DNA of 64,000 nucleotides from Prevotella sp. UBA3294 (GTDB lineage Bacteria > Bacteroidota > Bacteroidia > Bacteroidales > Bacteroidaceae): contig DETG01000121.1 of the NCBI GenBank assembly GCA_002361535.1, forward strand, positions 29,033 through 93,032, in the 5' to 3' direction. The notes beneath the pieces are model-generated. The model was not told the DNA's origin and searched no databases. It was given only the letters and a program-made list of their open reading frames with translations. A program made the translations under genes and the position numbers. Positions 24,118 through 32,270 of the stretch are shown here, one piece after another; the stretch's first letter is position 1, and each line of letters opens with the position of its first letter.

Positions 24118-24846
24118 TTGATCACCTCTCCCGCCTTTTACCTCCTCCTCCTGCTCCTGGCAGCCTACCTGCTCCGCCGCAAGCAGCGCACGAGGAACAC
24201 CCTCCTGGTTACAGCAGTTGTTTTCGCACTGTTCTTCACTTCTCGTCCCATCTACAACCTCGTGTCAACGATGTGGTTGAAAGGATGCACTTCAGAGATA
24301 AAGTCAGGGAAGGTCTATCACTACGGCATCGTACTTGGTGGTTTCGGCTCATGGGATGAGGAGCGTACCCGTCCTGAGTTTGGTCCTTGTGTTGACCGCC
24401 TGTTAGAAGGTGTCCAGCTGTACCGCAAAGGAAGTATCCAAAAGTTAGTCATAGCAGGAGATGCCAGTAACAGGATCTATGATAATCCGGAGAAACAGAA
24501 CGGCAACCCACAGGCTATGCGAGCTTATATACAGCGTTTCGGTGTGTCACCAGCAGACCTCATTCTGGAGAACAAAGCGCTGACCACCCGTGAGAACGCT
24601 CGTTATCTTCTGGCACTCATTGGCGACTCGCTCAAAAAGGAGCGTCCACTGGTCATCACCTCTGCCGAACACTTGCGCCGTGCGTTGATGACCTTCGAAC
24701 AGGAGGGAATCCCCGTTGACGGCTATGCCACCGATTGCATCGTGAAGAATACGAACAAGTCCGACCTGATGCCCTCCCTTTCGGTCATGACCGACTGGCA
24801 GCACCTTCTCCACGAATTCATCGGTTACCTCTACTATAGCATCTAA
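24118..24846 (+). CDS. YdcF/ElyC/SanA (DUF218) family membrane protein, copy 2
   Basis: 242 residues, aligned along its length with the gene at 18504-19241 (same VLGGFGSWDEE, AGDASNR, NKALTTREN and ITSAEHLRRA blocks) but with many synonymous and some amino-acid changes. Two N-terminal hydrophobic segments are present. The start is TTG, at the junction with a tandem repeat. No Shine-Dalgarno-like sequence remains, so translation may be weak or may start elsewhere. The envelope-related role is inferred from the family. Confidence 0.8.
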   Translation: MITSPAFYLLLLLLAAYLLRRKQRTRNTLLVTAVVFALFFTSRPIYNLVSTMWLKGCTSEIKSGKVYHYGIVLGGFGSWDEERTRPEFGPCVDRLLEGVQLYRKGSIQKLVIAGDASNRIYDNPEKQNGNPQAMRAYIQRFGVSPADLILENKALTTRENARYLLALIGDSLKKERPLVITSAEHLRRALMTFEQEGIPVDGYATDCIVKNTNKSDLMPSLSVMTDWQHLLHEFIGYLYYSI

Positions 24847-24859
24847 TATTTCGAGGAAA

Positions 24860-26002
24860 TTGAAAACAGTTGGAATCATAACCACATACAGACAGGCCAA
24901 CTGGGGATCTGTTCTCCAGGCATACGCCCTACAGCAGGTTATAGATAACATGGGCTTTCAATCCCAGATCATCGACTATGCCTACCCCAATGAGTTCCAC
25001 TATATCCGAGGCTGTAAGCGTTCCCGCTCGTGGCTCCGCAATTTGCCGGGCGATACCGTTGATCGGATGCTTATACTTCTTAAACAACGTCCTCCCCGCA
25101 AGATGGAGTTGTTGAACCGTTTTATCATTCAGCACATGCGTTGCACAAGACGGTTCGTATCTTACGAAGACCTACATCTAGATCCACCACTGTACGACAT
25201 ATATGTAGCTGGCAGTGATCAGATTTGGAATCCCAACACCATGTTAGGCGATATGAGCTATATGTTGGATTTCGCACCAGAAGAGGCACTTAGAATATCC
25301 TATTCCTCCTCTTTTGCCTCATTGACGATACCCGAGCAGTTACAGTCGGACTATCGGGAGAACCTTTCCAAGTTTGCCCATATCTCAGTCAGGGAAAAGA
25401 ATGGAGTACCAGTAATAAAGGAACTCTTGGGAAGAGAAGCAACCGTTGTCCTTGATCCTACCTTGTTGTTAGACCGGTCCCAGTGGTCTGCCATTGCCCG
25501 GAAAGCAACCCCTGTATCACTTCCCGACAAATACATCCTCTGTTATATGTTGGGCTACACCTATAATCCCGACAAGAGTATGTCGCAGATACTCCATCAG
25601 CTTCAGAAGCAATATCAGATGCCTGTCATCGCCATGAATCAGTTACCCTCATCCTTCCATGGTGAAGAATACCGCCTTCCCAAGTCGTATGGTAAAGGCA
25701 TAGAAGAGTTCTTGATGTTAATGAACAATGCATCCGTGGTGGCCTCCTCCTCTTTCCATGGTACAGCCTTTGCCTTGAATTTGGGCCGCCCCGTCATTGC
25801 CTTGGCCGATGGATCATCGAAAGCCGACGACCGTATCTCTTCCCTCATGAGTGGAGTGGGGTTGTTAGATCATATAGTATATTCCAACACATCCCTTCCT
25901 CAGGAACTCCATCCCGAGTACGATGTGGAGCAAGAGCTGCGTTCCCTTGCCTCATTACGCTCCGCCTCATTGGATTATCTTAATAGAGCACTGAAGAATT
26001 AG
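24860..26002 (+). CDS. Polysaccharide pyruvyl transferase family protein, copy 2
   Basis: 380 residues, nearly the same as the protein at 19256 and with the same motifs (ITTYRQANWGSVLQAYAL, AGSDQIWNP, SSFHGTAFALNLGRP). The start codon is TTG instead of ATG, preceded by a GAGGAA sequence. It lies 13 bases after the YdcF-like copy 2 and 30 bases before the flippase gene that opens the sugar-nucleotide set, so it is probably the second gene of the long operon. Confidence 0.85.
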   Translation: MKTVGIITTYRQANWGSVLQAYALQQVIDNMGFQSQIIDYAYPNEFHYIRGCKRSRSWLRNLPGDTVDRMLILLKQRPPRKMELLNRFIIQHMRCTRRFVSYEDLHLDPPLYDIYVAGSDQIWNPNTMLGDMSYMLDFAPEEALRISYSSSFASLTIPEQLQSDYRENLSKFAHISVREKNGVPVIKELLGREATVVLDPTLLLDRSQWSAIARKATPVSLPDKYILCYMLGYTYNPDKSMSQILHQLQKQYQMPVIAMNQLPSSFHGEEYRLPKSYGKGIEEFLMLMNNASVVASSSFHGTAFALNLGRPVIALADGSSKADDRISSLMSGVGLLDHIVYSNTSLPQELHPEYDVEQELRSLASLRSASLDYLNRALKN

Positions 26003-26032
26003 GAAGATCCAAGTTACATATATTTATATATA

Positions 26033-26392
26033 ATGATGAATATAATAATGATTATTGCCAGTGTGCTCCTGAATTGTGCAGCTCAACTATTGATCCGCAA
26101 AGGGATGTTGCAGGTTGGTGAGATAGATATGGCAGGTATGTTTTCCCAAATAGGCGTGATAATCACCAATCTATGGTTATGGGGAGCTATGATTTGTTAT
26201 GCACTTAGTATCTTATTATGGATGGCAGTGCTGTCAAGAGTAGAGGTTAGTTTTGCCTATCCTTTTTTGAGCATCGGCTATGTGGTAGCTGCAGTTGTTG
26301 GCTATTGTCTCTTTAATGAGCACTTGTCATTAACAAGAATTGCAGGGATTATTGTTATCTGTATCGGGGTCATTTTAATATCAAGAAGCTAA
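26033..26392 (+). CDS. EmrE/SMR-like small membrane protein, probable lipid-linked sugar flippase
   Basis: 119 residues with four hydrophobic segments (about 2-20, 38-58, 68-90, 97-116), the SMR/EamA half-transporter size. LNCAAQLLIRKGML and SFAYPFLSIGYVVAA resemble the ArnE/GtrA-like flippase branch rather than drug exporters. Context (nucleotide-sugar genes, a GtrB-like transferase and a GtrC-like protein downstream) suggests that it flips an undecaprenyl-phosphate sugar. Drug export is the alternative. Confidence 0.75.
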   Translation: MMNIIMIIASVLLNCAAQLLIRKGMLQVGEIDMAGMFSQIGVIITNLWLWGAMICYALSILLWMAVLSRVEVSFAYPFLSIGYVVAAVVGYCLFNEHLSLTRIAGIIVICIGVILISRS

Positions 26393-26394
26393 AT

Positions 26395-27174
26395 ATGAAG
26401 GCGGTCATTTTTGCTGGTGGACTTGGAACCAGATTCTCAGAAAAGACTCAGTATATGCCCAAACCTATGATTGAGATAGGGGGGAAGCCTATTCTATGGC
26501 ATATCATGAAGATTTATGCCTCTCACGGCATAAAGGATTTTGTCATTTGTGCTGGTTATAAGCAGTATATAATAAAAGAGTATTTCATGAACTATTTCAT
26601 GCATAATACTGATATGATGGTTGATTTGCGTGACAATTCCGTACAATTGTTGGAAAAGCATGCGGAGGATTGGCGAGTAACCATTGTGGATACAGGACTA
26701 AACACCATGACAGCAGGAAGATTGAAAAGGGTTCAGAAGTACATTGGAAATGAAACATTCTGTCTGACTTATGGTGACGGTGTAACCGATTTGGATATTA
26801 CAGACACGATAGCAAGGCACAAGTCAAGTGGTAAGGCGATTTCCATGACAGTTTACAAGCCAGTCAACCGGTTTGGATCAGTACGTATTGATAGTAATAC
26901 CAATCAAGTAACCTCGTTTGAAGAGAAACCTGACGGTGAAGGAAACTGGATCAATGCAGGCTTTTTTGTGTGTGAGCCAGAAGTTTTTTCTTATCTTCCA
27001 GATAATGCTGATCAAGTAATGTTCGAGCGTCAACCTTTGGAGAATTTGGTAAAAGACGGTAAAATGCAGGCATATAAGCATCGCGGTTTTTGGAAACCGA
27101 TGGATATGCTTCGCGACAATATCGAGATGGAGAAAATGTGGAATGAAGACAAGGCTCCTTGGAAAGTTTGGTAA
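26395..27174 (+). CDS. rfbF: Glucose-1-phosphate cytidylyltransferase
   Basis: Makes CDP-glucose from CTP and glucose-1-phosphate, the entry to CDP-6-deoxy and dideoxy sugars. The 259-residue length is normal. The nucleotidyltransferase signature FAGGLGTRFSEKTQYMPKPM is at 6-25, GDGVTDLD holds the metal-binding Asp, and the KPMDMLRDN block is near the C terminus. It starts 2 bases after the flippase stop and is followed by rfbG. Confidence 0.93.
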   Translation: MKAVIFAGGLGTRFSEKTQYMPKPMIEIGGKPILWHIMKIYASHGIKDFVICAGYKQYIIKEYFMNYFMHNTDMMVDLRDNSVQLLEKHAEDWRVTIVDTGLNTMTAGRLKRVQKYIGNETFCLTYGDGVTDLDITDTIARHKSSGKAISMTVYKPVNRFGSVRIDSNTNQVTSFEEKPDGEGNWINAGFFVCEPEVFSYLPDNADQVMFERQPLENLVKDGKMQAYKHRGFWKPMDMLRDNIEMEKMWNEDKAPWKVW

Positions 27175-27189
27175 AATAGACAATTAGAT

Positions 27190-28290
27190 ATGGCATTTAA
27201 TAATATTTATAAAGGAAAGAAAGTCCTGATAACAGGCAATACAGGTTTCAAAGGATCATGGCTATCCACATGGCTTCACGTGTTAGGAGCCGATGTTTAT
27301 GGTTACTCATTAAATGTTCCTACACAGCCTTCGATGTTTGAAGTCCTTCAGTTGGAAATGAAGATTCATCAGCATTTTGGTGATATCCGCAACAAGGAAG
27401 AGTTTAACACCTTTGTGCAGGATGTCAAACCAGATTTCATCATTCATTTAGCTGCACAGGCTCTGGTACTAACTTCCTATCGAGAGCCCTTCGATACGAT
27501 TACGACCAATGTTGCAGGAACTGCTGTCGTTTGTGATGCCATCAGGAACATTACATGGGATTGCACATGTGTGTTAATCACATCCGACAAAGCTTACGAC
27601 AACGTAGAGTGGATATGGGGTTACCGGGAAACCGATCGTTTAGGTGGAAAAGACATTTATTCTGGTAGTAAAGGAGCAGCAGAACTGGTAATTAAGAGCT
27701 ATTGGCACTCATTTATCAAGTCTATGCCCAATATCAAGTTCGGTGTTACCCGTGCTGGAAACGTTATTGGCGGTGGCGATTGGGCAAAAGACCGTATTAT
27801 AGTAGATTGCGTGAAAGCATTTTCACAGGGCCAGACCGTTGAGATTCGCAGTCCCAAGGCAACTCGTCCGTGGCAGCATGTATTGGAGCCTTTAAGTGGT
27901 TATTTAACTTTAGCTCAGTATTTGGCCGAAGGACGTAGTAAGAATGGTGAAGCCTACAACTTCGGTCCACGTGCTGAACAGACAAAAACAGTTTTCGAAC
28001 TCGTACAGGATTTGGCCGAGCTTTGGGGATTAGACAAGGAAAAGGCTGCCAAGCTTACAGGAGATGTGCCTTTTGAAGAAGCCACATTGCTCAAGCTTAA
28101 TTGCGACAAAGCATTAGCATATCTTCATTGGCATTCCACACTTCATTATGATGAATGTGTTCGTTTTATCGCCGAATGGTATAAAGCTTTTTATGTAGAT
28201 AAAAACAAAGATCTGTATGATTTAACTATTCAACAGATTTCAGATTATGTCTCTGAAGCACGTAAACAAGACCTTGAGTGGGCAATTTAA
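27190..28290 (+). CDS. rfbG: CDP-glucose 4,6-dehydratase
   Basis: Converts CDP-glucose to CDP-4-keto-6-deoxyglucose using bound NAD. 366 residues, extended SDR: ITGNTGFKGSWL (14-25), the active-site YSGSKGAAE, then AGNVIGGGDW. It pairs with rfbF just upstream. No rfbH-type 3-deoxygenase (E1) is present in this window, so the product is probably a CDP-6-deoxyhexose, not a 3,6-dideoxyhexose, unless rfbH is elsewhere. Confidence 0.93.
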   Translation: MAFNNIYKGKKVLITGNTGFKGSWLSTWLHVLGADVYGYSLNVPTQPSMFEVLQLEMKIHQHFGDIRNKEEFNTFVQDVKPDFIIHLAAQALVLTSYREPFDTITTNVAGTAVVCDAIRNITWDCTCVLITSDKAYDNVEWIWGYRETDRLGGKDIYSGSKGAAELVIKSYWHSFIKSMPNIKFGVTRAGNVIGGGDWAKDRIIVDCVKAFSQGQTVEIRSPKATRPWQHVLEPLSGYLTLAQYLAEGRSKNGEAYNFGPRAEQTKTVFELVQDLAELWGLDKEKAAKLTGDVPFEEATLLKLNCDKALAYLHWHSTLHYDECVRFIAEWYKAFYVDKNKDLYDLTIQQISDYVSEARKQDLEWAI

Positions 28291-28291
28291 T

Positions 28292-28720
28292 ATGGAAGGC
28301 GTTACTCTTCATCCCTTAAAACAAATACCGAATCCCAAGGGCGATTTGTATCATGCCCTTCGTAGTTTTGATGAGGGGTACGTTGGATTCGGTGAGGCTT
28401 ACTTCACGCAAATACACCATGGCGAGGCTAAGGGATGGAAGCGCCATAACCGCATGACGCTGAACTTGGTGGTTGTCATGGGTGCTGTAAAGTTTGTCAT
28501 TTATGACGATCGTGAAGGAAGTCCCACACGAGGACAATTTGAAGAAGTCACATTGTCACCAACAGACAATTACCAGCGCCTTACTTTGGCTCCTGGTTTG
28601 TGGATGGCCTTTTACGGTGCGGCAGAAGGGACGTCGATGTTGATGGACATCATACCTGAACCACATGACGATGCCGAATCAGACCGATTACCATTAGAAC
28701 AAATTCCTTATATCTTTTAG
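28292..28720 (+). CDS. dTDP-4-dehydrorhamnose 3,5-epimerase-like cupin
   Basis: 142 residues from ATG 28292; a longer in-frame start at 28247 lies inside rfbG. The cupin core with HHGEAKGWKRHN, VVMGAVKFVIYDD and a proline-rich end is typical of RmlC-like sugar epimerases, though shorter than full RmlC (about 180). Placed between CDP-glucose 4,6-dehydratase and a 4-reductase-like gene, it probably epimerises C3 and/or C5 of CDP-4-keto-6-deoxyglucose. Confidence 0.78.
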   Translation: MEGVTLHPLKQIPNPKGDLYHALRSFDEGYVGFGEAYFTQIHHGEAKGWKRHNRMTLNLVVVMGAVKFVIYDDREGSPTRGQFEEVTLSPTDNYQRLTLAPGLWMAFYGAAEGTSMLMDIIPEPHDDAESDRLPLEQIPYIF

Positions 28721-28724
28721 TAAG

Positions 28725-29621
28725 ATGAAAGTATTGATTACAGGTGCTACAGGATTTGTAGGCAAGACTTTAGTTCCTTATTTGTGCAGTAGGGGATATA
28801 GCGATATTTGCTTGCTCATCCGTAACAAGGAAAAGGCAGACAGATTATTTAATGAATTGACTCTTTCTTATATTAATAAAAATGATAGTAATTGGAATGA
28901 GCAAGTAATCGGTTATCAGCCAGATGTTGTCATCCATATGGCTACGCTGTTTAATGGTCGTTGTGATGCAGAGAATGCCCAGAAAATTATTCAGACAAAT
29001 GTGTTGTTTACAACACTACTGCTTGAAGCTCTTAGTCATACATCCTGTCGCTATTTCATAAATATAGGCACTTTCACAGAATTCTTATATGGAAATGAGC
29101 AGTATTTTGCCAATAACCTCTATTCGGCTTCAAAAACTGCTGTGCGTCCCATCATTCAGTTCTATCAAACCCAAAGTCAATGGAAATGGATCAATTTAAT
29201 AGTCTATAGCCCATATGGCAGGAAGAACGAGCAGAAGAAAGTCTTTGATTATTTGGCAGATGCCTTGGATGCTCCTACTCCAGTAAGCTTTAGTGAAGGG
29301 TTACAGGTTCTTGACTTTATTCATGTTGACGACATTGCAGACTTCTTTTATAACTTGCTTAACCACCTTGATCAGTTCAATCAACCTTACTATCAGTTCC
29401 ATCTTGGAACAGGTACAGGTCATTCGCTGAGAGAGGTGGCTCAGGTCATGGAAAAAGTTTCTGGAAAAACCATCAATGCGAATTGGGGCGCGTTCCCTTA
29501 TCGGCAGTTTGATACAATGTATGCTGTTGCACCCATTGCAAAGAACCTGGAGTTGTTAGAGTGGAAAAGTCGTATTAGTCTTGAAGAAGGCATTAAGATA
29601 TATTTGGAAGAGCATGAGTGA
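28725..29621 (+). CDS. NAD-dependent epimerase/reductase, CDP-sugar 4-ketoreductase candidate
   Basis: 298 residues, extended SDR: ITGATGFVGKTL (5-16), the active-site YSASK, and FIHVDDIADFF. It is most like the RfbJ/CDP-abequose synthase group that reduces the 4-keto group of CDP-deoxysugars. Position after rfbF-rfbG-cupin fits the last step of a CDP-6-deoxyhexose pathway. The product stereochemistry cannot be predicted. Confidence 0.78.
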   Translation: MKVLITGATGFVGKTLVPYLCSRGYSDICLLIRNKEKADRLFNELTLSYINKNDSNWNEQVIGYQPDVVIHMATLFNGRCDAENAQKIIQTNVLFTTLLLEALSHTSCRYFINIGTFTEFLYGNEQYFANNLYSASKTAVRPIIQFYQTQSQWKWINLIVYSPYGRKNEQKKVFDYLADALDAPTPVSFSEGLQVLDFIHVDDIADFFYNLLNHLDQFNQPYYQFHLGTGTGHSLREVAQVMEKVSGKTINANWGAFPYRQFDTMYAVAPIAKNLELLEWKSRISLEEGIKIYLEEHE

Positions 29622-30573
29622 TAATTTGAAGATACCCAGATTGGTTATTTCTATACCGTGCTACAATGAGGAGGCGGTATTAGAAGATACAACGAATAAG
29701 TTGGAAACGTTCATGGATCAGTTGGTTGCTGATCATGTAATAACCTCCGATAGCTTAATTCTGTTTTCCAGTAATGGTTCAACAGATAACACATGGCCTA
29801 TCATTGAAAGGTTGCATCAAACAAGAAGATATGTATCTGGAATTAAACTTGCATCCAATGTCGGCTTTCAAAACAATCTAATGGCAGGGATGACAGTAGC
29901 TAAGGATTATGGCGATGTCATCGTGACAATGGATGCTGATTTGCAGGATGATTATACTGTCATTCCTGAAATGATCAAACATTGGCAGCAAGGGTGTGAT
30001 GTCGTTTATGGTGTTCGTAAGGAACGCAAAACCGACACGTGGTTTAAGAGGAATACAGCCCTTGCTTTTTATAAGTTCATGAACTTCTTGGGTGTCAATA
30101 CGGTTTACAACCATGCTGATTTCCGCCTGATGAGTAAGCGTTTTGTCGAGGAAATCACCAAGTATCGTGAGAGAAATCTGTTTTTAAGAGGATTAGTACC
30201 CCTTATCGGTTATCAGTCAGCTGAAGTCTATTATAATAGAAAAGAACGGGAACTCGGTTCAACTAAGTTTTCTTTTAGCGGTTTGGTGAACTTGGCTTTA
30301 GATGGCATTACATCTGTTAGTGTCAAACCTGTTCGAATGGTTTTCTCGTTAGGAGTGTTATTTGTGCTCATTTCTTTGATGATTCTTGTCTATGTCATTT
30401 TCCAAAAAATATACCGTGATGTCCCATTGGGTTGGGCATCCATCGTGATGTCTATTTGGTTCTGTACCGGAGTATTGTTGATGGGTTTAGGAATTATAGG
30501 TGAGTATATAGGTAAGATATATATAGAGGTGAAAGACCGCCCGCGTTTCAATATCGAAAAAAAACTGATATGA
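29614..30573 (+). CDS. GtrB-like glycosyltransferase (undecaprenyl-phosphate sugar transferase)
   Basis: 319 residues. ATG 29614 gives a normal N terminus and an 8-base overlap with the previous gene; a TTG at 29581 would overlap further. GT2 domain: ISIPCYNEEAVLE, then the DADLQDD metal motif, followed by two C-terminal membrane segments (about 240-265 and 275-305). Such proteins transfer a sugar from a nucleotide to undecaprenyl phosphate at the inner leaflet. Together with the EmrE-like flippase and the next gene it forms a Gtr-type side-branch module. Confidence 0.88.
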   Translation: MSDNLKIPRLVISIPCYNEEAVLEDTTNKLETFMDQLVADHVITSDSLILFSSNGSTDNTWPIIERLHQTRRYVSGIKLASNVGFQNNLMAGMTVAKDYGDVIVTMDADLQDDYTVIPEMIKHWQQGCDVVYGVRKERKTDTWFKRNTALAFYKFMNFLGVNTVYNHADFRLMSKRFVEEITKYRERNLFLRGLVPLIGYQSAEVYYNRKERELGSTKFSFSGLVNLALDGITSVSVKPVRMVFSLGVLFVLISLMILVYVIFQKIYRDVPLGWASIVMSIWFCTGVLLMGLGIIGEYIGKIYIEVKDRPRFNIEKKLI

Positions 30574-32222
30574 AATCATTTATCAAAAATATTGTTACCT
30601 CCCGTTGGGTATTACTGTTTCTCATCTTGGTAACGGTAATCATCTATGCAATGAATCTCATTGTGCCGTTCTTCAATGATGATTTGGAGTATCAGTATTA
30701 TCATGGTGCTAATGGCTTAGAGCACTATTCTTCGATTTGGCAAGTTTTTCATGCCACCTATTTATCTTATTTCACAGACACTCCTTATACAGATAATGGA
30801 AGATTAGCTTGTACATTCTTTATTCGTCTTTATACAGGTTTATTGGGTGAAACGACATTTGATATCGTCAATACCTTCGTTTTCCTCTTCCTTATATTAT
30901 ATATAGGTTATTATTGTATTCCACGAGGAAAAGAAAAATATTTAGAGTGCTGGGTGGCTATTGTAGGATGTTTATTCATTTTCACCCAAGGTACCCGCAC
31001 ATTTAGTTTGTATTACTGGGCAGCTGGAGCAGGAACCTATCTTTGGGCTTCTATTTGGGCTGTAACCTTTATACTTGTGTTACGCTGGACTGTGAACCAT
31101 CATCAAGCTACTTGGTGGCAATATGCATTGTTGGTTTTGTCAGGTGCAGTCTGTGGCATGGGGCATGAAATGTTCTCCTTTGCTCTATCCGCAGCCTGTT
31201 TCTTCTATTTCTTCCTCCTACATCGGGACCGTATAACTAAACCCCTGTTGGCTTTGGTATTAACATTCATGGCGTTCTCTGTTGTAAATGCTTTCTCACC
31301 GGCCATCCAAACACGTGGTGGCTTCAGCGATGGAGAATTCTCTTTATCCATGGTTGACCTTATAAGGAGATTGATAAGTAACCTTATGGAACTGAAGGCA
31401 TTCTATATAATGCTTGCCTGTTTGTTTTTCTTCTATTATAAAGAAAGAAGGATCATCGCATCAATCAAAAATAATGCTTTCCTCTTTATTGCCCTGTTTT
31501 TCTCATTTATTCCTCCTATGTTGTATGGCTCCGGAGGTCGTGCTTTGTATGGTATAGAGTTTTTCTCTATTCTCATCCTCACGAAACTGATAGGTACGAG
31601 AGATTTGAATAATAAACTGTGGAGCAAGATAGTAGCGTTGCTTTTCATCTTGTATTTCGGAGTTGTAACCTACGAATCATACAAAAAATGGGGAATTGTA
31701 AAAGAAGTGGTTGAGAACTACTATCATTCAGATTCCGATACCCAGTATTTCGATGCTTATGTGGGAACTCCTCTGACAGATTACTATTCCATCAATTCTT
31801 TGATTTTTTTGACGAATGGACTGACAAAAGATCGTTACGGAATAGTTAAAAGAACAGAATATGGATATCCTCATGCGCAATCCTTAAATGCAGTTCCTTG
31901 TGCGCAATTATTGACAATTCTTGATCAGTGTAACGAGCAATTGGATGATAAGTATTTAATCCCCGGAGATTTGAAAGCATATAATTACCCGGAACTTAAG
32001 TTTATAGTCATTCAATGTGATGATGAAAAACTAAAGGAATTCTATGAAGGAAAGACGAGAAAAGTCCGCCATTTGAAATTCTGGCCATATAAAGAATACG
32101 TTACAAGTAGCAGCCATAAATACGATTGCGAAGTGTCAGATTCTAAGTATAAGTATAAATATATACTATTGCAAAAGTCATATCCTTTTATGACTTATGA
32201 TGATATTTCTTTGTCAGAGTAA
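30570..32222 (+). CDS. Polytopic membrane protein, GtrC/DUF6056-like glycosyltransferase candidate
   Basis: 550 residues with about ten hydrophobic segments and a C-terminal soluble part of about 170 residues. The N-terminal FFNDDLEYQYYH loop, an acidic motif after the first membrane helix, and ADNGR-like DNGRLAC recall GT-C enzymes and DUF6056 proteins that use lipid-linked sugars at the outer face. It overlaps the GtrB-like gene by 4 bases. Its likely job is to transfer the CDP-derived deoxysugar onto the glycan. Confidence 0.7.
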   Translation: MKSFIKNIVTSRWVLLFLILVTVIIYAMNLIVPFFNDDLEYQYYHGANGLEHYSSIWQVFHATYLSYFTDTPYTDNGRLACTFFIRLYTGLLGETTFDIVNTFVFLFLILYIGYYCIPRGKEKYLECWVAIVGCLFIFTQGTRTFSLYYWAAGAGTYLWASIWAVTFILVLRWTVNHHQATWWQYALLVLSGAVCGMGHEMFSFALSAACFFYFFLLHRDRITKPLLALVLTFMAFSVVNAFSPAIQTRGGFSDGEFSLSMVDLIRRLISNLMELKAFYIMLACLFFFYYKERRIIASIKNNAFLFIALFFSFIPPMLYGSGGRALYGIEFFSILILTKLIGTRDLNNKLWSKIVALLFILYFGVVTYESYKKWGIVKEVVENYYHSDSDTQYFDAYVGTPLTDYYSINSLIFLTNGLTKDRYGIVKRTEYGYPHAQSLNAVPCAQLLTILDQCNEQLDDKYLIPGDLKAYNYPELKFIVIQCDDEKLKEFYEGKTRKVRHLKFWPYKEYVTSSSHKYDCEVSDSKYKYKYILLQKSYPFMTYDDISLSE

Positions 32223-32270
32223 TAATGATGGATTTGAGATACCTTTATCCATATTAGTAGGGTTTTTATC

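Noticed and set aside
18504-26002. Duplicated cassette considered an assembly artefact
   Set aside because: The YdcF copies differ at many sites and the start codons and flanking repeats differ, so both copies are real.
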